Source: Acridotheres tristis (lineage: Eukaryota > Chordata > Aves > Passeriformes > Sturnidae). From it: a stretch of DNA of 64,000 nucleotides. Shown here in pieces: positions 1 to 26,220 of the stretch (positions are counted from its first letter, which is position 1; the number at the start of each line of letters is the position of its first letter). The notes under the pieces are model-generated. The model was not told the DNA's origin and made no database searches. It saw only the letters and a list, made by a program, of their open reading frames with translations. Location: NCBI GenBank assembly GCA_037013685.1, contig CM072894.1:28457529-28521528 (forward strand), read 5' to 3'. The position numbers and the translations under genes are program-made.

Positions 1-12895
<12,895 letters not shown>

Positions 12896-13394
12896 TCTTA
12901 AGTGCAATTACCTACAAAGAAAGTTTTAATAGTAAACATCTACAATTGGTGCGCTTGCTTAAATTTTTTTACTTAAAAACATTTTATAAGAAGTCAAGTC
13001 AGTACTCAACAAATACATGCAGTCCTAAAATTGATACTGAGTAAGAACCAAAAGTCGGATATCTTGGAGGAATGTCAAAAGATTTTCCTTTCATACATCT
13101 GTGCACACAATTAAACACTTTCAAATAAAAGGTTTCAAATCAGTGCTTCTGACTGCTGGCAGAAGTATGGTAATTAAATGATGGCTAATTCCTCCTTCTC
13201 ATTCCTTAGAAAACTTTTAATTTTTTTCCTGGATGCCCTCTTTGCTCTGCTCTCTTGTTCCATTTTGACTGTCTTTTACAAACACCTCTTTCATATTGGT
13301 CCTGTTCTCCCTACTTCCTTGTCCTTTCAGTGCCCTTCCACTGCTGCTACCCCAGGGCATTGCAGTTCCTGGAACATCTTAATATCCACAAGTG

Positions 13395-13912
13395 AGAGAA
13401 AACTGAGCTGCATCCAAAGCAGCACTTGAGGGAGGTGATTCTGCCCCTCCACTCCACTCTCCTGTGACCCCACCTGCACTCTTACATCCAGCTCTGGGGC
13501 CACAACATAAGAAGGATGTGGATATGCTGGAGCAAGTCCAGGGGAGGCAAAGAAAATTATCAAAGAGCTGGAACATCTCTGCTATACCAACAGGATGAAA
13601 GCAAGAAGGCTCTGGGGAGACCTTATTGCAGCCTTCCATTACTTAAAAGGAAGCTTTTAAGGTGGAGAAAGAACTTTTTTGCAGAGTTTGTTGCAACAGA
13701 ACAACAGATAATGCTTTTGAAAGGAGACAAAGTCAATTTAGACTAGATACAAGGAAAAATATTGTTACAATGAGGGTGCTGAAACACTTGCACAAGATAC
13801 CCAGAGAGGTGGTGGATACCACATCCAGGAAAACATTCAAGGCCAGGTTGATGGGATGTCCTTTAAAGGTCCCTTCCAACCCAAACTATTCTGCGACTCT
13901 ATAAAAATCTGA
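13395..13912 (+). mobile_element. CR1 LINE 3' fragment, sense strand
   Basis: The order of diagnostic CR1 segments is kept: the block around GGAGGTGATTCTGCCCCTC, then CATCCAGCTCTGGGG, CATAAGAAGGATGTGGA, TCTGGGGAGACCTTATTGCA, and the 3' terminus AAGGTCCCTTCCAACCCAAA followed by a decayed ATTCT-type end. It is 5'-truncated, which is normal for CR1. A short internal deletion lies before the last 40 bases, around 13855-13862. Confidence 0.93.
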
Positions 13913-14298
13913 CTATAGCTGAAGCTATACATCAAATAAAGACTATAGAAAGGTCAACACTGTTCATAAAAGACATTCACTTTCATTACTCACTAAGCAG
14001 GAGCATTAGTGAGGAAATACAAATTCCAATCATGAAAAGCAATACAATTCAGAATATTCCAACAAGTATCATGACATTATTAATTGGCTTTTAGCAGAGA
14101 GCAGGAGGCTTTTGTGAAGCTGGAAGTGGCAGCATCTTCTCATTCTACTAATTATTATATATACAAGATAGTTCTAGGACTCTTCTTCTCCTTGGCACAC
14201 TGGATGTCCAGTCAGAGCAGTCAGTCTCCTTCACCATATTCCCCAGACCCATAACCCCTCCTACCCATTCCTCAGTGCTCCTTGAGACAGACACACCA

Positions 14299-14317
14299 AC
14301 AGACAGACAGACAGACA
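14299..14317. repeat. (ACAG)n microsatellite
   Basis: Four to five tandem ACAG/CAGA units, followed by a moderately GC-rich intronic stretch with no supported gene. Confidence 0.8.
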
Positions 14318-17300
14318 TCCTTCCTCCATCTCTCTATGCTCCCACAGGCAGAGAGCAGAGGCACTACACACACAGCAGACACAGGGGTGGGAACAGAGGC
14401 ACAGTGGAGCTGGACAACACACAGCAGGCCCAGCCAAAGCACCAGATGGGACCTGGGGCAGCACCTTTGGTTTTGATACAGAGTTAGGATACAGGGGTGA
14501 TGTGGGTACATTGCTAGACATCAGCTTCAAATTCCATCCCCCTGAGAGTGCAGCATGGAGAAAGGATCCATCTCCATTCTAGGCCTAAGTCAGAGGCTAC
14601 ACTGCTTTCCCTGCAGCTCACAGTGACAACTCATAACCAAAGAAATCGAGTCTCTCTACAGGTTAAGCCTACAGAAATCAGGACTCTGCCTAAAACCAGC
14701 AGGACCATCACTCAGCAGAACCACAACACCCCTCGCCAGTCTAACAGACTGCCAACAAGCAAAAACACTCCTTTAAACAAATGTATATCAAATGTCTAAA
14801 TTTCCATATTCAATTTGATCCATTTGATCCCTTCCTAAACAATTTTCTTCTCCAGGAATTTATTTCAAAAATTCTCAATGTATCTAAACATTTGTGAAGC
14901 TTTCTTTATGACAAACTACAGAGTTTACAAAATAAACACTGGTTTATTTTTAGGTGAGGTCCTAGATTACTTGGTAGGAATGGAAGCCACCAGCTGAAAG
15001 AGCTGAAAAATCTCATTAGGTTCTCCTACATTGTCTTTTGTTTCAAATATTACTATTGGTTCTTAAGATTCTGAAAGTAAGATTAACTCAATTTCTTTTA
15101 AAAAAAAAGGGAAAAAACCAGCTCACCACACACCTCAACAAATAAAGTAAAAAGCTCATTAACATATCCTGATGGCAACTCATGTCTTATAACTCAAAAG
15201 TGAAAGAATATTTGTGCCTATTCTGCACCATGAGAGGTTCTAAATTTCTGAATACATCATAGAAAGGCTGACAGCCAGGATGGTCTGACTTCTCTCAGTT
15301 TCAAATACTTAAGAAGCACACCAGAGGAAGAAGCTTTTCAGGCAAATACTTTTTTTATTATTTTTAGTAAGCCTTGCTCTGCTGGGAATCGGGAGAACAG
15401 AGTCACCAAGCTAAATGTCTTTATGTATGACAGTGTCATCAACCTTTTTAACATCCTTCCTACATTAATGCCCATTTTAGGGACCAAAAGCATCCATGAC
15501 AGGAGAAGAACATGGAAAAATTCTGTTTACCACATTTATGCTTGTGATTTGTCCTTTTTTCTTCTCCTGTAATTCTAATATAAGGAAGTTTGAAATCATG
15601 CATTTGATATTCACAGTATCTGTCTTCAAATATGGACAACAATTTCTTAATGCCTTGAGTGAGTTCAGGTAGTGCTATGTGACAAGCTGACTCTCAAATT
15701 AATCCATTTAGAGTAAGAGAATGAGATATCTTCAAGGGAAAATCCAGGTCTGCTATTTCACACAGCCACTTGCAGACATTATATAAGCCATGAAGTATTT
15801 TTCAGATTTAACTGGGAAATCATACTGATAGTTTCTCAGCAATAACACAAACAAATAAACAAAATCTGGCACCACACTACGGCTGTATTCTTGCCACTGA
15901 TGAAGATCTCCAACAGATCTCGCAACATCATAAAAGAAGAAAATCAGGATTCTTTTATCATCTTTTTCCTTTGGAATATCCTGTGCCAAATGGGAAAGGT
16001 GAGACAGAACTGAAATTCTTAAGATTTTGTAAAAGATGGTGTAAAAAACCTAAGGCTGAGACTAGTTCTTTTGGTAAAGTATTTTAAATACTTAGCTTGA
16101 AAACAGACTTCAAGGAAAATAAAACAGATATACCTACTAATTTCAGCCTTTATCTGAAGTCAATCCATACTCAGAGTACATCTCACACAGATTGTCATTC
16201 TCTATGCTTTTGTTTCACACTACAGGAATACGACAGCATCAGGTCACTGCAGATTCTCCAAAGGAATGCTGTGCACAGGTATGAGGATACAAGAACGCAA
16301 GATGCTGAAACACATTCAAGGGAGAACAAACAGCATTAAGTGTGAGAACATGGTGGCCCAATCAGGCCACTGGCAAGAACAGCACAGAAGGTTGTTCCAC
16401 ATGGAGGATGACACTGCCACATCACTCTGAAATTAGGTAGGAATCGCGGAAATCCTGGATTTAAAGCTACTTCCTGGCAGGAAGTGAGGCAGGCTAAGCA
16501 GCTGAGTGCTAACCACGCACAAGATCCTGCTACTCTCACCAACAGAGGCAGGAGGACTCCTGACATGCCAAACCTTGGGACAGCTGGCGAGATCCAGCAG
16601 CTTCCCAGAGGACAGGCCAGCTGTGGGCTGGTATTCACGGGTCTTGGCGGGTCCCTCAGCTGCAAAGGATATGGAAACAGTTCCTTTCTCATCCTGACTA
16701 GCAGGTTCAGCAGAGTCATGCAACTGAAAGCCCTCAAGTCCTCTTCCAGTCATGATCTTGAGTCATATCAGAAGTGGTGTAGTAAGTGCACTGCTTATTA
16801 AAACAGGCTTTCGAACACATGGCTTTTCATAGTAAAATAGCGAGAATTTATAGTGTTAGGCTGCACACGAGAAGTGATGAAACACAAAGGAAGTTACATG
16901 ACTTGCAGGTGATGTTTTAAAACAAAGAGGTAGTGTTTTAAAACAAAGAACCACAAACAAAAACAGGCTATTAATCCAAGCAAGAAGCATCCAAAACCCA
17001 ATTAATTCAGTAAAACACTTGTAATATGTCAAGTGACACCTTTCAGCTCACATAAAAGGAATCCTATCATTTAAATTGAAGATGAGAAGTGCTCTTGGAA
17101 GAATGACAGTGTGATAAAGAAATGTAAGTTAAAAGCATTCAAACAAGATCATTTTACCAAGCCTGCAAAGATTAAATATATTTTAAAGTGCAAGATGCAT
17201 TTGTGAAATAAAGATCAACTTACTTAGAGATTATCTCTAGGGAAGCTACAAAAATACAAACCACATACACGCACACAAGCAAATTTCTTGGCATAAGACA

Positions 17301-20300
17301 TTGCTATCCCTATTGCAGAGATGTTTTTAATGGAATTTCAGAAGTTCTATTAAGCTTCAGCAAGTAATCTCATGATTTTTCTTAGAGTTTATAGTTCCTC
17401 TATAAACTGAGAGAAAAAGAGCTGTCAACAAAACCTTTAAAGAATCCATTTTGCTTGGCAGAGGTTCTCCAAGCCTTTACTGCAGGCAAAGCATCTCACA
17501 AGAGACATCTACAAGCAGAGCTCCCTGGGGAAGAGAGAGAGGAAGGGGAAGGACCGCCTGAAAAAGGTCTCACAGGACCCTGCCAGCACCTTCTCTTTTC
17601 ACAGGGTGCTCCACAGCTGCCTGCAGCACATCCCCATCCACCGAACAGCATCACTTCATTCAGAAAGTGCTGCTTCCCCAAAGCCTCCGGCTGCACTTCA
17701 GAACTATTCATTTCAGGAACCCTGACATCAGCTTTTCCAAAGACTTCGTGCACTGAGCTGGAGAGCTGAGCAGTAAAGACAATATTCCTAATTAAAGAGA
17801 CAACCACTTAAATGAAAACATGCTGCATGAGAAGCATGACAACATTTCAATTCAGAATCAAAAATAAAAATACCATCAAGAGAAAACATCAATTGATTCA
17901 AAAAGTCTGCTGGGATGGTGGCTGCTACGAAGTAGATCTGAACAGACACCCTGAAGGAAAGTAGCAAAATTTGTAAACCACCGGAGTACAACACATGGTC
18001 CAGCTCTTGTTCTCCACTTTGATTGATGGTAAGGGTTATTCTGTCTTCTCCCTTCTTTTCTTAGGCATGCAGTAAGGCATTATTTAATTTAATGAGCAAG
18101 TACTCAGTGATACTAATTGGGTTCACTTTAAAAATAAAATCCGTATGTGCAGAAACATGAATTCTGTAGGATTTATAAGACTCTTTATGACAGAGGAGAA
18201 AAGAAAACACATTTAAGGATTAACAAGAGAGACAAAAGATGAAAATCATCTGCAGTTTAGTATCTATTTGTAGAACAGAATTAGTTTAATGCTTTTTGCT
18301 TTTTTTTAAAGTAAGATGGACTTTTTGTATTTGTAAACATTGTCCTGTGAAAGTCTTTGTTGTTTTAGAACTTCTACTACTCCTTTTAAGTGTCAAAAAG
18401 CAGGATTAGCTGCTTTCTATATCCATAACCCACTCCACCCTCTCTTCTATACAATCTTCTCCCTACTTTTGCATGGAAAAAAGGAATGAAAGAAGGCTAA
18501 AGGAAACAGGAAAAGAATGTTGTTAAAATACAACTATTCTTCTGGCTTAAACTTTAGCTTCTTATAAAGGACTGTAGCAAAGACTTGAGATAGAAATATG
18601 ACTTTCACTATAAATATGTGATAAAAGTGATAACAAATTAAATATCAATAAGCTCTCGTTGACTGTGTTTTCTAAGACACAACAACCCAAACACAAGAGC
18701 CAAGAAGCACAACAGCAATTCTAACTTGCCTTTAGCAACCTGATATCATTCTGATGAAAACTACCTTCAAGATCCCCCTCACAAAAGCTGACACTGTGCT
18801 GAGCCCAAGGTATTAAATGCTTTCAGGATAACCTTACACTGGGAGTAGCCTGATGACATTATTTTACCTCCACATTTTGGGAAGTGTGCAACATTCCTAA
18901 TGAGCAAACATCTGAAGCTACAGAACACATACCTGAGTACTCCTCCCACATCCTTGATTCAAGAGCTTCTGGAAGAAGGAGTACATGTAGAGCCCAAACC
19001 ACAAAACATATAAAGGTTACTTGTGCAAAACACACACACAATTAGCTTTTCAAAAGGCAATCTGGGGGAACCTCTCAGCTTCTTATGGCTCATCTCTATG
19101 GTCATGCTCCAATTACTTGTGCTAAACTGTAAGCTTAAATTAATATAGTGTACATAAAGCTATAAAACTCCCCAACATTCTAGTACAGAATGTTTTCCTT
19201 CCCTATTTAGTGGAATAGTGAAATTCACTTTGGAAAGGTTTATTCTGAATTAAAAAGACAACCACTTTATAACCAGAGCAATTTACTGGCATGACTAGCA
19301 AAACCTTTCTAAAGAGCCAAACTTCTACAAAATCACCTACAACTGATAGGCCACTCCAGTGGGACATTTGGTGTATTTTGTTATTTACTCAACTCTCAAG
19401 AGTACTGAAAGAAACAATCCAATACAGGGGTACCTGCCCAAAGGGGAGTGTCCTGTACCTCTCCCACCTCAGACCTCCTTGTTGCCTACTCTGGGCTGAG
19501 CACAGCATTGTGCAACTGAGGAGGCAGTTGGCCAAAAACATTCCCACAGAAAAGCCACGAGGTTTTGTTTGGATCAGTGGGATAGAGCAGTGGAGGATAT
19601 GGGAGATGGGCAGTGAGGAAGCAGGAGCAGCGAACAGGACTGTTTCTTCCAGGAGTGGTCAGTGGTTGGATCAGATTAAAGTGCATTGTGAAACTGCTCC
19701 ACAAAGGCAATGTGCACACACACATGAACACCTCAGAGCTGCCACCCAAACATACCCAACAGCTACGCCAAATTCAGACCATGTGAAAAATGACTATCTA
19801 CATTCTCAAATGCTTTCCTCCTAAAATGAAGCATAAAAGTCACCAATAATTCTGTAATTTCTAATGCTAATGAAGAAAAAGATAGCAACAGAGCTTAATA
19901 GCATATTTAAAACTGCTAATGTTTAAGCATTTCCATGAATGAAACCACCACCAATGCAAGCCCCTCCAAAAGCAAGAGAAAAGTTAGAACTTAACAGGTT
20001 CCTAACATCCACTTTAAATCCCTACCAAACCATGAAAAATGCTGACTATTCTCATCACATCAGAAAATATATTTAGTTGCACTATTAAAATATGGATATA
20101 GTCCAATACAAAAGGAAACACAGCTCGCTTTCACAGTATCAAAGGTTCAATTTTTACCATACCACAGAAGCCTAGAGAGTAAAGAATAATACCCTACTTA
20201 ATGGTACTCAATAAAGAAAATTAAACAGAATTCTCTCTTCTCCCTACTCAGAAAAATAACACTCAGCTAAAAGAACGATTTTTAAATTAACACGCAAGTA

Positions 20301-21484
20301 GTTTTAAGAATCAATTTGAATGTGTTGACTTGCAAAAAGAAAGCAATCAAACATAAATCATCATGAAAAGGTTAACAGATCATAAAATCAACACATTCTA
20401 AAAGGTAACATATGATACACTCTTATGACTTGTTGCACAGTTATTTCTGAGTGCTCCATGTTGCTGAACACAGGCCAGTGCAGGGCCTGATCCCACCAAG
20501 ATTTACACTCATACTGAGCTGTGAATAGTCCTATTACAATCAACAGGATTACTCACAGAAAATCTCCTTATTGTACATAAAATTATCCATGCGTGAAAAT
20601 CTTTGTCACCTTTCTTATCCTGAAATCTGTATTCCATCATCACCAGTGTAACTATAATTTAATATCAAATGTGAACATGGAAAAGCTTGTGATGTTGTAT
20701 TTAAAAAGCCACAGCTCCATGTCAAAATCCACAGGGGTGTCACCAGTGTCACAAACATATTTTAAATTCAAAAATCACAGGCAATGCTACTTTTTATCTG
20801 GAAGAAAAAAGCCAGTGGTTTTGTGGCACTATGTTATAAACCATAACAAAACAGTTATTTTCGAGAACTTATCTGGGAATTTCTCCCACTGGGTAGTTAA
20901 CCTCAGATGAACAATGCAGGATTTCTGTCTTTGCGCCATGAAACTTGGACACTCAAAAGTGCTCAGTCTGGGGACTTCTGATGACATTCATATTGAGGAA
21001 AACAAGCACTGCATGTAACTAAGGCTACCCAGCATCTCCTAAGTGGCATTTTATAACTTCAGTCCAACTGGAGAAAATTTTGTGTAATTTCATCTATCTC
21101 ATGCATGCCCCAAGCTGAAACTTTAAAAAAATATTTCAGATAATGTGTCAAATGGTTTTTCATTTTATTTTGACAACAGTGCAGTTCTATCACAAAGCTG
21201 AGCTAATCTAACAGCTAAGGTCATTGAAAGGGGCAATCCCTCCTCCTAACTCTGAGAGTCCACCCTATCATTGGTGTCTACTCTAATGCTCAAATTTTTA
21301 AAACTGTGACTTTTTTTTACAAGCCCTTAAACTCTTTGGGCCTCACAACTTTACCATCTGCAAGTATCTGTGAAGCATCTCTACTCATCACAAGAAGTAT
21401 GCTAGTGCTGCTTTACAGACAATGACAACCTGCTGTTGCTCTCAAACTGGCCCAAATACCAAAGGTCTGTGTATGTGTGTGCAA

Positions 21485-21648
21485 GTTCCCAAGACACCCA
21501 GTGGTCGATGCCCTGGAGGGAAGGGATGCCATCCAGAGGGACCTGACAGGCTGGAGAGATGGGCCTGTGTGAACTTCATGAACTTCAATAAGGCTTAGTG
21601 CAAGATCCTGCAAGTGAGACAGGGCAATCCCAAGCACAAACACTGGTA
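21485..21648 (+). mobile_element. CR1 LINE internal fragment (reverse-transcriptase C-terminal region)
   Basis: The run from GATGCCCTGGAGGGAAGG through GATGCCATCCAGAGGGACCT and the TTCAATAAGGC/TCCTGCA region to GGGCAATCCCAAGCACAAA matches the well-known downstream part of CR1 ORF2. The frame is broken, so it is a fossil copy. Confidence 0.85.
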
Positions 21649-24600
21649 CTGTACTTCTTTAAAATACAAATATCACAAATATATGTGCATGTGTGTGCAT
21701 ATATATACACACTTACATGGTTTTCTAAAGCACACTGGATGGAATGCTCCATAAAAATATGTGAAACTAGTCAGACAGATTATAATATCCTTGCTCTGTT
21801 TGTTGTAAGTGCCAAAACATGCATGAGTCACAGAGTGCATGAAAAGAAAGTAATGACCATTTAAGCAGTTGAACACTACCTAGCAAAATAGGATCAAGCT
21901 CTTTCTACCAAAATTTTTCCAAAATAGGTGATCAATGATTATATTTGGCACATTTTCCAGCTGCTTATTTTGACACATTCAGGTCAGATTTACCCAAAAT
22001 GCTGAGTACTCAGGGCTGCAATTATGTCACTTACAGCAATACTTTAAAAATACAGAGATGAATGCAATGTTGCTATTTTAATTTCAAAAAAAGCTCTTAA
22101 AGAGCTCAATGGACATCCACACCAAATACAAATTTTCGTCTTGTTCACAGGCACCACTTCTCCAGCCATAAAATAAGAAATATCCATTTCCTCTCCCTGA
22201 GGCATAGTAAAATACTTGTAATAACAAGCAATGTTCAATATAGGTCACAAGGGTGAACTAATCAGTTTGTGGTGCTCTTGTTCCTGCAGCCAGCACAGCC
22301 CTGGAGGGGAAAAGGCAGCACACCTTGGATGGAAAGGTAAACCTGCTCCAGAGACAGAAGTGAAGCTGTGAGAAGGTGGGTAAGAGGGCTCTGGCCTCTC
22401 CCACTGACCAGAAAGCCCAACCAAAAGTACGTTTCCAGCTAACAGGGAGCAGCCACTTGGGTGCAGAATCATCAGAGGAATGGGGCACACCAATGTGGGA
22501 CAGCCATCAAGAAAAGGAAAGCATGACAGTAAGACTTTGAAAAGAGAAACATTGTTTACCACCATGATGTAAAAGAACTATTTGGGAGATTTGGTTTCTT
22601 ATTGAGGCTCTGCCACTGCTTTTAGGCCAAATCTGTTATCTTGGCAAATCATCTCTCCCATCTTTCCACTTCTTGTCTCTAAATCAGGTGCAATGTTCCA
22701 CCTAGGATTTAGGTGTGAATTGAGCAGTAGGCACTATCTCTGAGGGCCTCACAAGCCTACTGATAGCTATTACAGAAATTTCACAAAGAAATATATATTC
22801 ATTCTGCCTTCAGAACTGGATTAAGCAGAGCACAGTAAGAGAACAGACGTTATGCAACAAGAAGAAAGCAAGTACAGAGCAGCTGCTTATTCAATTCATG
22901 GACATTCAAAAAGGTAGGGGCTTTGGGATTCACGTATCAGGAAATACTAGGGTATAATATTAAGGTGCAATATATTAATAATATAAGGAGGATGGCAAAA
23001 TTAAGTGGCACAGGTAAAGCTCAATGTGGCAATTTTAAGTCTTGAATACTTGGCTTATACCTAAAATTGCTCTCTTAAAAACATGATTTTCTTGTAATAC
23101 CTACTTCAGCTTCATTGTTTTCTAAAAGGCCATCTACATCTACTAAAGAAAAACAGTAATTACAGAAAAATTCAAGACAATTACTTAATACATCCACACA
23201 GATTAAGTAACATTGGACAATAAGCTAATGGAAGTATAACCAAGAAGATTTTGCTCAAAAAACCTGGAAGTTAGCTGCAAAATCATCTTAGAGATTCTGG
23301 GAGACAGTCCTCATTTACATATATGACAGCACAAGGAAAACTTACAGGAAAAAAACAACACTATTCTAAACTATAGGTGAGAAGGCCACAAATAACAACA
23401 ATACAGATCTTACAGAGCACAGGTGATATTTCTAGATCTTACTTCAGCACTCGAAGACGTTATTTCAACATAGGCTCTCAGGTTGTGAAAGCAGTGCAAG
23501 TATTTTAGAATACAGGAACCATTCTCCTAAGTTCCAATTTCAACTTTAGCAAATCACCATGCACAGAGTAGGCATTTTTTCCCCTAACTTCATTTCAGCA
23601 AACCAACTCAGGGTAAGATTACATTCTCTGTAAAATCTCAAAACAAATTCTACAAAATATGCTTGGCTCTCTCTAGATTAACTTTCCACCAGGCAAGGAA
23701 CATTTTCTCACCTCATTCTTCTGCAGAGGAAGCATTGTCATACCTCAGCGTAACTTCATTTTTAATGGATATTTATTTCATTTCAGCTGCGTTTCAAACA
23801 CACCTTTCATCTATCTACACATGGAACAAAAACTCAAATAATCCAGTTAATCCAAAACATGACAGAATGAACACCTCTTTAGCAAAGGATTCACTCCAGA
23901 CAGAACAAGCAAATCCTATGCTTTCTGTACTGTTTTTCAAATACCACAGTGTTTCTCTTCAGTGGCCCACATGAAAAGATGGGGCCAAAAACCTGGGCCA
24001 GGAGATCTGAAAGAGCCTAAAGCTCAAAGACATAGATCTCCACTCACTGCTCCACTCTTCAAGCCCTATAGATCTACCCTAACCCGTTTAAAAAAAGGCC
24101 TTTTAGCGATCTATTCCATAACACTAGTACACCTGGCAACTAAAAATTAAATATCTACTTCACATTTGCTAACATAAACACAAGGCAAGACACATGTAAT
24201 ATAGTCAATGGAAAAAAATAAGCCTGTATAATAATCTCATCAGGTAGGAAAAAGAATCACAAGTGGCAGTTACTTGTCAAAATGCTCATGACATTTACAA
24301 AAATCATTTGGACCCCTCAGAGATGGAAACTTTATAGGAATACAAAAGCAGTGCAATGACAATGATTTAGATGTCACCAGAAGCAGCATCCCAACTTGTA
24401 TGCCCTGGTGGTAGCCCTTTCTTTCCTTTAAAGTATGATAAAAATCAAGGAGTAAATGATGTTGCTGCACCACATTAGGGAGAGCACTGACCAGTGAACC
24501 AAAAAAAGAAAATCTATCACTGTTCTTCAAATATTCAAACAGTTACAAACTGGGCACCAAGGAGCAGTTTTCATCAGTGGAATCAGGGATTGCTGTGGCC

Positions 24601-25957
24601 TCAACAGCACTCTGTTACAGCATCAGAACAGTATCAAGCACCTTCATCAAGAATAAACAGAAGAGTCAGCACATAAACTGACATGTGTCAGTATTTAAAG
24701 ATAGTATGAAATCAGTCAGAGGGAGAAGGAATAAATTCTAAAATCATGGAAGTGAGCAACCAGGTCACTTTCTCAAAACCCCTCTTGGAACACAAGCATG
24801 TTACAGCCCGTGTACATTTGCCAAGACAACAAAGAAGGTTTTCTTAAGAGTATGCTTGTCTTCAGATAGGAATTTTTTTTTCCACGCTGTTGCAACAAAT
24901 CCACTACCTCCCTACTGCTAACCAACATTTGTGGCCAGATTAAATCAACTAAGAACTATTCCTATCCCACTTACATAAAATTCCAGAATTGTAAATAAGC
25001 CTTTTAAAATTCATTTTTAATCTGAATGACCCTCACTTCAAAAGGAAAAAAAAAAAAGACAAATCAAATACTAAATCCAGTGTGCTTCTGCAGTGTATCC
25101 TCTTCAAAAGACTATCCACAAACTCAGCAAGAAGTTCCAGGTAACTCTTTCCCTTCATACTTCACTAACTGTATGAACAAGGAATCCCACTGACTTCTAC
25201 CACATACCCCAAGGTAATTTTTCCTCATTACAGTTTTAAATTTCTCAAACAATTTTCAGGCACTTAAGCCCATTTTCAGATTGAGGCAAGCCAAAACATG
25301 AGATGTCTAGAAACTATTTTATAAGAGCAATAATAACACAGATATCCTGGCTCATTAACTAGCACTGAAAATAATCCAAAAAATAAAACTCAGACTTCTT
25401 AGTATTGTGCCCTCTTGAATAAAAAGGTTGTGGAAATTGGATTCTACCTCAATGACTTTGGTGCCCTGCAGCTAATTCTCACTAATTAAGTCCTAGAATA
25501 CACTAAAACAGGAATTCAGAATGATCAAAAGATATGATACGTGTTTATAACAACTCCTGTAATTATTAGGAACAAAAATCTTCAAGGTTCTTGATGCCAT
25601 TAACTCACAGACCAATAATTAAGGGCTACTATTCCAAACAGGTCTGAAACTTTTGAGAATCCATAGTCAAATAACTTCATGATGAAGCAAAGTCTTAGTA
25701 AAATACATTCAATATAAACCATATTACTAAACAAGCAGGAAGCCAATCTGTAAAGTCAGAAAAATATTCTGACAGGATTCAGATGAAAGAAAAATACAGC
25801 ATATTCTGCCTTTAGGAACTGTTTTCCAGATACTGGTTCCTCATCCAACCATGTTGAGTTTCAGCTCCTGAAGCCCTGAACACACTGATGCAGCTGCACT
25901 TACCCAGGTTTCCCCAATGCAAAGATGTGTGCCAGAGGTAATAGGGCAACAAGTTGT

Positions 25958-26220
25958 AACAGAATCCTAGAATGGTTTGGCTTGGTGGGGACCTTAAAGA
26001 TCACCTGGTTCCAATCCCCCTGCCACGGGCAGGGACACCTTCCATTAGACTATCAGGGCCCCATGCAACCTGACCTTGAACACTAACAGGATAGGGCATC
26101 TACAGCTTCTCTGGGCAACCCCTTCCAGTGTCTCACCATCATCGTAGTCAAGAATTTCTTCCTAATAACTAATCTACATCTACTCTGTTTCAGTTAATTG
26201 CCTCTTGTCCTAACACTACC
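25958..26220 (-). mobile_element. CR1 LINE 3' end, antisense to the window
   Basis: It begins with the reverse complement of the CR1 3' terminus (AATCCTAGAATGGTTTGG, then GGGGACCTTAAAGATCACCT). It continues through CCCCCTGCCACGGGCAGGGA and GGGCAACCCCTTCCAGTGTC to the CTCTTGTCCTAACACTACCTG segment. The element lies in the same sense as ZNF148 transcription, within its 5' intron. Confidence 0.95.

Noticed and set aside
16336..16801. Overlapping 133- and 105-codon frames on both strands
   Set aside because: Several frames open at once in a GC-richer patch; no motif, exon signals or family.
19291..19824. 177-codon plus-strand frame in the ZNF148 5' intron
   Set aside because: No splice or promoter context, no recognisable family, and composition typical of chance frames.
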